DNA of 10,047 nt from contig JAFOIS010000060.1 in assembly GCA_017420605.1 (NCBI GenBank), positions 1-10,047 on the forward strand, written 5' to 3'. The translations under genes were made by a program, and so were the position numbers. Origin of the DNA: Lachnospiraceae bacterium. Its GTDB lineage: Bacteria > Bacillota > Clostridia > Lachnospirales > Lachnospiraceae. Under the pieces are notes generated by a model. The model was not told the DNA's origin, made no database searches, and saw only the letters and a list, made by a program, of their open reading frames with translations. Shown in pieces: positions 5,747-10,047 of the stretch (the first letter of the stretch is position 1; every line of letters starts with the position of its first letter).

Positions 5747-6664
5747 ATGGCAAAAAGAAAGAGGGAGCAGAAGCTGGGTACGGTGGCCACGATCCAGAGC
5801 TACTTCATGATTGCCGGGAGCGTAACAGGTCTTATCCTGTTCGTCGTCATCCCGCTGGGCTGGATCGTCAGTTTCATGCTGGTGAAGTATAAGGGCTACG
5901 GCACCATGACCTACGTCGGTCTCGAAAACTTCATCCGCGTGTTCCAGCGTTCGCCGAAATACTGGCTTGCTGTCAAGAACACCTTTATATTCGCGTTCGG
6001 AAAGCTGGCGGTAGAGATACCTCTTGCGCTGGTCCTTGCATTCCTGCTGACAAGGGATATAAAAGGACAGAGCTTCTTCCGTACGATGTATTTCATGCCG
6101 TCCATGGTCTCCGTGGCGGTCATCGGCGTCATCTTCAGTTTCATGTTCAACTCGGCGTCAGGCGTCGTCAACGCGTTCATGAATCTTTTCGGCGGGGCGA
6201 GCATCAACTGGTTCGGCGACGGCGTACATGCGATGCTCGTTCTGATGATCGCATCGATATGGCAGAACTTCGGTATCAATATGCTGTTCTTCATGACGGG
6301 TATACAAAGTATCTCGGCGGAGATGTACGAAGCGGCCGCGATCGACGGCGCGAGCAATACCCGCCAGTTCTTTACGATCACGATCCCGCTTCTCGGGCCG
6401 GTCCTTCAGATGGTCCTTATGAACGCGGTCCTCGGATCCCTCAAGGTCACCGACCTCGTGCTGACGCTCACCAACGGACGGCCGAACGGCAAGACCGAGG
6501 TGATGATGACCTACATTTACAAATATTTCTTCCAGCAGGACGGCGGCAATATGCAGAAGCAGTACGGCTACGGCGCCGCGCTGACCGTTGTGACTGCTGT
6601 CATGCTTACGCTCGTAACGCTCGTTTATCTGCGGGCCACGAAGAAGAGCAGTGAGATCTATTAA
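5747..6664 (+). CDS. Sugar ABC transporter permease, UgpA/LplB-like
   Basis: A 305-residue inner-membrane permease of the MalF/UgpA type (binding-protein-dependent transport family). About six membrane segments are visible, near residues 22-46, 76-102, 113-135, 160-185, 215-240 and 277-296. The cytoplasmic EAA loop that docks on the ATPase is EAAAIDG (195-201) continuing to ITIP (211-214), with the conserved Gly at 201. It would form a heterodimer with the permease encoded 18 bp downstream. ATG at 5747 is chosen over an upstream in-frame GTG at 5723 because GGGGGTAAGGA lies just before it. It is the first gene of the rightward operon, directly under the consensus promoter. The transported sugar cannot be inferred. 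Confidence 0.93.
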   Translation: MAKRKREQKLGTVATIQSYFMIAGSVTGLILFVVIPLGWIVSFMLVKYKGYGTMTYVGLENFIRVFQRSPKYWLAVKNTFIFAFGKLAVEIPLALVLAFLLTRDIKGQSFFRTMYFMPSMVSVAVIGVIFSFMFNSASGVVNAFMNLFGGASINWFGDGVHAMLVLMIASIWQNFGINMLFFMTGIQSISAEMYEAAAIDGASNTRQFFTITIPLLGPVLQMVLMNAVLGSLKVTDLVLTLTNGRPNGKTEVMMTYIYKYFFQQDGGNMQKQYGYGAALTVVTAVMLTLVTLVYLRATKKSSEIY

Positions 6665-6682
6665 GGGAAGGGAGGAAAAAAC

Positions 6683-7555
6683 ATGCATTTTCGAATGAGT
6701 ACGCCCGGAAAGATCATCATGTACATCTTCCTGGTCCTGATCGTCATCATAACGCTGGTTCCGCTGGTCTATACAGCCGGCGCTTCCGTCAAGACAAACT
6801 TCGAGATCGCCCAGGGCGGCATCAAACCGTTCCCGGATCATCCCACGCTTGATAACTTCAAGCAGGTCTGGGGAATGAACTCCGTCGGGCTTTCCAACAA
6901 CGCGACGTACGCGGACTATACGAAGAACTCGGTCATCGTTTCTTTGATGACGGTCTGCTTCGTGGTATTCTTCACCTCCATGTCGGCATACTGCTTCCAG
7001 AGAGGCAATTTCCCGGGACGTGATATTTTGTACTGGATCTTTATGGGAACGATGTTCGTGGCCGCAGGATCGGTCACGATGTTCCCGCTGATGCAGATCA
7101 CGTCAAAGCTCGGCCTCAACAACCGGCTCGGTGTCGCGATCGTACAGTTCTCAACGGCAGGCGCGTCAAACCTGTTCCTTACGATGGGGTACCTCAAGAC
7201 CATCAGCAAGGATATGGACGACGCGGCGCGTATCGACGGCTGCTCGTTCTTCTCCATCTGGTGGAGGATCATCCTGCCGCTCTCCAAACCGATCCTGGCG
7301 ACGATCGCGCTGATGAGCTTCCGCGGATCCTGGAACAACTACCTTATGCCGATGCTGATGCTGACGAAGCGCTCCGAATGGACGACGCTCGTCGTCGCGG
7401 TCGTCAAGCTCCAGTCCACCGGCGGTTCCGGCGCGACGCAGTACAACCTCATGATGGCGGGCACGATGCTTGCCGCCATGCCGATGGTCATCCTGTTCCT
7501 GATCATGAACAAGATGTTCGTCCAGGGTATCACGCAGGGCGCCGTCAAAGGCTGA
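6683..7555 (+). CDS. Sugar ABC transporter permease, UgpE/MalG-like
   Basis: A 290-residue permease, the MalG/UgpE-type partner of the preceding gene. Membrane segments are visible near residues 12-33, 83-105, 113-137, 150-170, 197-217 and 258-277. The EAA loop appears as DDAARIDG (179-186) ending in ILPLSKP (197-203). The periplasm-side loop with PTLDNFK (55-60) is usual for the family, as is the C-terminal QGITQGAVKG. ATG 6683 is preceded by GGAGG with a seven-base gap. It is co-transcribed, with 18 bp before it and 15 bp after it to the ATPase gene. Confidence 0.94.
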   Translation: MHFRMSTPGKIIMYIFLVLIVIITLVPLVYTAGASVKTNFEIAQGGIKPFPDHPTLDNFKQVWGMNSVGLSNNATYADYTKNSVIVSLMTVCFVVFFTSMSAYCFQRGNFPGRDILYWIFMGTMFVAAGSVTMFPLMQITSKLGLNNRLGVAIVQFSTAGASNLFLTMGYLKTISKDMDDAARIDGCSFFSIWWRIILPLSKPILATIALMSFRGSWNNYLMPMLMLTKRSEWTTLVVAVVKLQSTGGSGATQYNLMMAGTMLAAMPMVILFLIMNKMFVQGITQGAVKG

Positions 7556-7556
7556 T

Positions 7557-7564
7557 AAAAGGGA
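7557..7564 (+). promoter_or_regulatory. Ribosome binding site for a TTG start
   Basis: AAAAGGGA lies six bases before TTG 7571 and two bases after the stop of the preceding permease. It supports TTG as the start of the ATPase; no ATG is available before the conserved N-terminal strand. Confidence 0.7.
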
Positions 7565-7570
7565 TCCGGT

Positions 7571-9346
7571 TTGGCGAAGGTCATTCTGTCCGGCGTCCGC
7601 AGGACGTATGAAGACGGCACGGAAGCCGTGCGCGGCGTAGATCTGACGATCGAAGACGGCTCGTTCTTCGTGCTTTTGGGACCGTCGGGCTGCGGAAAGA
7701 CGACGCTGCTCCGCATGATCGCGGGACTCGATCCGGTGACGGAAGGCACGATCGAATTCGACGGCCGCTGCGTAAACGGAGAGGAACCCAAAAAACGGAA
7801 TACGGCGATGGTCTTCCAGAACTATTCGCTGTACCCGGACCGAAACGTATACAGAAATATCGCTTTTCCGCTGGAAAGCCTGCACCGGAAGGCGGAAGAG
7901 ATCGACAGAAAAGTGACGGAAGTCGCTTCGCTCCTTGACATTACGAACATACTGAACCGTAAGCCGAGAACGCTTTCCGGAGGACAGAAACAACGTGTCG
8001 CGCTTGCCCGGGCGCTCGTCCGGGAACCGTCGGTGTTCCTTCTCGATGAACCGTTCGCGAACCTCGATCCGTCGATGCGCAAAGCGCTGAGGAGCGATCT
8101 TCTGGCAATCCATGCGAAGACGAAATGCACTTTCCTCTATGTGACGCACGACCAGGCGGAAGCCATGGAAATGGGCGACCGGATCGCCGTCATGAAAGAG
8201 GGGAAGATCGAACAGACCGGAAGCCCGATGGAAGTATTCCGCAATCCGGTGAACACCTTTGTCGCCGGCTTCCTGGGACGCCCGAAGACCGAGATCTTTC
8301 CGGCATCGCTCCTTCCCGGGGAGAAGAGCATCCTTGCGGACTGCGGCGCGTTCCGTCTGACGTTCCCGAAGGAACGGTTCCGGGATCCCGCTGTTCTTGA
8401 CGGTGAGAAGGCGCAGGCCGGCATCCGGCCGGACTCCTTCGTAAGGACCGAAGATCCCGCGGGATTTACGGTCATCCTTTCCGATCTGCATAAGATGGGC
8501 GCGAAGACCGAAGCCGTGGCTTCCTTTGAAGACCGTTCCTTCCATGTGCTGCTCGGCGGGGAGGGACTGACGGAAGGACCGCTGCGTCTTGCGGTACGCG
8601 AAGAGGAAGCGCTCCTTTTTGATGAAGACGGCAGAAGTCTCCTTCTTCCCGTCCCGGTAGAGGATGTACCGGTGCGCGCCGTACCGAAAGCATTTTCGGA
8701 GGATGCGGCGGAGCAGGACGACAGAAGCGGATTTGCCAGATTTTTCGGAACGTTTTTCTCCGGCTGGTGGGATCTTCTCATGCTGAATCTGCTTTTCCTC
8801 GTAAGCTGCATCGGGATCATCACTATCCCGGCAGCCGTCACGGCAATGTGCCGGATCGTCATCGCGATGGAAGAGGAGGAGGTATATTTCCTCTGGAAGG
8901 ACTACTGGAAGGCGTTCCGGAAAGACTTTTTCCGTTCGCTCCTAGGCGGCGTGATCCTTGCGGCATTGCTTTACGCGTTCGCGCAGGCCGGCCGTTTCTA
9001 CGGGCAGCTTTCGGCGACAAGGGGGTATCTCCTGTTTCTCGGTGCCGTGATGTTCGGTATGTTTCTTTTGGTCTGCATCACCGGGATCTGGTTTTTCCCG
9101 ATGCATGCAATGGTGGATCTGCCGGTGACGACGCTCCTTCGGAACGCGTTCGTACTGGCGGTCTCGAACCTGAAAAAAACGCTTCCTGCCATAGCGGCGG
9201 CGATCGTAAGTTTCGTCCTGATCGGTGTGATGCTCTGGCCGTACAGCGTTCTGTATATCATAAGCTATATGTTTTCACTGACGGCGCTTATCTGCGTGTG
9301 GTTTGTTTATCCGGAGATCCGGCGCCGCGTGATCATAAAGGAATAA
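7571..9346 (+). CDS. Fusion: sugar ABC ATPase (MsmX/UgpC-like) with C-terminal DUF624
   Basis: A 591-residue protein. Residues 1-235 are a complete ABC ATPase: Walker A GPSGCGKTT (37-45), Q-loop Gln83, signature LSGGQ (135-139), Walker B VFLLDEP (155-161), D-loop, and H-loop His193. Residues about 240-360 form the TOBE-type regulatory part usual in MsmX/UgpC/MalK, including AGIRPDSF (283-290). After an acidic linker (about 364-387) comes a membrane domain of about 200 residues matching DUF624, with LLMLNLLFLV, TIPAAVTAM and four to five hydrophobic segments. Standard ATPases of this group are about 360-370 residues, so the extra domain is a real fusion in one uninterrupted frame. It should energise the two permeases and be membrane-anchored through its own tail. 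The stretch after the Q-loop reads YPDRNVYRNI, where YPH-x-x-VYxNI is usual. TTG start; the isomerase-like gene follows after 24 bp. Confidence 0.93.
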   Translation: MAKVILSGVRRTYEDGTEAVRGVDLTIEDGSFFVLLGPSGCGKTTLLRMIAGLDPVTEGTIEFDGRCVNGEEPKKRNTAMVFQNYSLYPDRNVYRNIAFPLESLHRKAEEIDRKVTEVASLLDITNILNRKPRTLSGGQKQRVALARALVREPSVFLLDEPFANLDPSMRKALRSDLLAIHAKTKCTFLYVTHDQAEAMEMGDRIAVMKEGKIEQTGSPMEVFRNPVNTFVAGFLGRPKTEIFPASLLPGEKSILADCGAFRLTFPKERFRDPAVLDGEKAQAGIRPDSFVRTEDPAGFTVILSDLHKMGAKTEAVASFEDRSFHVLLGGEGLTEGPLRLAVREEEALLFDEDGRSLLLPVPVEDVPVRAVPKAFSEDAAEQDDRSGFARFFGTFFSGWWDLLMLNLLFLVSCIGIITIPAAVTAMCRIVIAMEEEEVYFLWKDYWKAFRKDFFRSLLGGVILAALLYAFAQAGRFYGQLSATRGYLLFLGAVMFGMFLLVCITGIWFFPMHAMVDLPVTTLLRNAFVLAVSNLKKTLPAIAAAIVSFVLIGVMLWPYSVLYIISYMFSLTALICVWFVYPEIRRRVIIKE

Positions 9347-9370
9347 GGGGCCTGCCCGGGAGGAAAAGAA

Positions 9371-10047
9371 ATGGAAAAAAAGACAGTCGGTCTTGTATGC
9401 TTCGGCGAGATCAATACGCCCTACGAGCGTCTGCAGCTCAAGCATGACGAAGTCGTATCGAAGCTGGCCGGTCTGGACGGTGACTTTATCGACTGCGGGA
9501 TCGTGATCGACGATCCGGCGTACGAAGCCGCGAACGCCGCGATCGCAAAGCTCAAAGCGCAGGAGTTCGAAACGCTTCTTGTCTGCGTGATGGGCTGGGT
9601 CCCGACACATGCGGTCATCAAAGTCACAGACCATTTCCGTCATCTGCCGATGATCCTCTGGGGGCTTTGCGGCTGGAAAGAGAACGGGCGCATCATCACG
9701 ACGGCGGAACAGGCCGGCACGACGGCGCTCCGCCCGACGTTCCAGGAGATGCACTACCGCTTCAAGTATATCTACAACGTGATCGGCGAAGAATGGCCGC
9801 TTGGCAGCATCCAGAGTTTTGTGGACGCGGCACACGCCGCCGCCTCGCTGCGCGACGCCCGCCTCGGCACGATGGGCTACCGCGATATGCTGCTCTACGG
9901 GACACAGTATGAAGGCTTCTCGCTCCGGCGCGAGATCGGCGTCGAGGTCGAGCCGTTCGAAATGCTGGAGATGGTCCAGAATATCGAGAAGCTCGATCCG
10001 GCAGAGGTCGCCGAAGGCGTCCGCTATGTCAAAGAGAACTGGGTCAT
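9371..10047 (+). CDS. L-fucose/L-arabinose isomerase-like protein, 5' part
   Basis: An open frame starts at ATG 9371 and runs off the right edge after 225 complete codons. A strong GGGAGG site lies seven bases upstream. The protein begins VGLVCFGEINTPYE and continues with LLVCVMGWVPTHAV (residues 69-82), HLPMILWGLCGW (about 91-102) and an AGTTALRPTF stretch (114-123). This is the Rossmann-like N-terminal pattern of the L-fucose/L-arabinose isomerase superfamily. Such enzymes interconvert an aldose and a ketose using a divalent metal in the cytoplasm. The metal ligands lie in the C-terminal half, outside the window, so catalytic competence cannot be judged. Its place after the transporter genes suggests it acts on the imported sugar. 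It may also be one of the many uncharacterised members rather than a true fucose isomerase. Confidence 0.82.
   Translation, partial: MEKKTVGLVCFGEINTPYERLQLKHDEVVSKLAGLDGDFIDCGIVIDDPAYEAANAAIAKLKAQEFETLLVCVMGWVPTHAVIKVTDHFRHLPMILWGLCGWKENGRIITTAEQAGTTALRPTFQEMHYRFKYIYNVIGEEWPLGSIQSFVDAAHAAASLRDARLGTMGYRDMLLYGTQYEGFSLRREIGVEVEPFEMLEMVQNIEKLDPAEVAEGVRYVKENWV

Noticed and set aside
7166..8545. Long minus-strand open frame (459 codons) opposite the permease and ATPase genes
   Set aside because: It covers the Walker and signature motif regions of the ATPase in antisense and has an Arg/His-rich composition with no recognisable motif.
1..10047. CRISPR array, tRNA or rRNA genes, insertion sequence or prophage genes
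   Set aside because: No regularly spaced direct repeats, cloverleaf, transposase, integrase or phage-like frames were seen on either strand.

Overview
The window looks like a chromosomal accessory-metabolism locus of a Gram-positive, probably Clostridia-type, bacterium. The reasons are purine-rich GGAGG ribosome sites, DUF624 (YesL-type) proteins, a UgpA/UgpE-style sugar ABC transporter, G+C-rich genes and an A+T-rich intergenic region with consensus sigma-A promoters. This is inferred from gene families and not from a species marker.

Two operons diverge from an A+T-rich regulatory region at 5328-5746. The leftward (minus-strand) operon reads, in order of transcription: a ceramidase-fold hydrolase-like protein (3801-5327), an M20D/AbgA-like amidohydrolase (2220-3578), a CapA/PGA_cap-type metallophosphoesterase-like protein (862-2166) and a free DUF624 membrane protein (57-737). 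A plus-oriented terminator hairpin at 5-31 closes the left edge and probably belongs to a convergent gene outside the window. The rightward operon carries two sugar-type ABC permeases (5747-6664, 6683-7555), an unusual fusion of an MsmX/UgpC-like ATPase with a C-terminal DUF624 membrane domain (7571-9346), and the first 225 codons of an L-fucose/L-arabinose isomerase-like protein that runs off the right edge (9371 onward). No substrate-binding protein is visible; it may lie downstream.

The intergenic region has two strong promoters pointing apart: TTGACA-17-TATACT leftward and TTGACA-16-TATAAT rightward. Each is accompanied, in its own direction of transcription, by the same composite site GCGAAACA-N-TGTTTCGTAA (N = 7 leftward, 19 rightward). 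A third related site lies upstream of the rightward -35, and a separate perfect 10-bp inverted repeat lies between the promoters. This argues that one regulator controls both operons as a unit.

Taken together the locus looks like a carbohydrate or glycoconjugate utilisation system: import by the ABC transporter, sugar isomerisation, and hydrolysis of amide or ester groups by the leftward enzymes. The substrate cannot be read from the sequence. The most unusual points are the ATPase-DUF624 fusion (with a free DUF624 paralogue in the partner operon), the shared operator architecture, two long nested inverted repeats that begin just after stop codons in the leftward operon, and a ceramidase-like enzyme whose expected catalytic serine motif appears altered.
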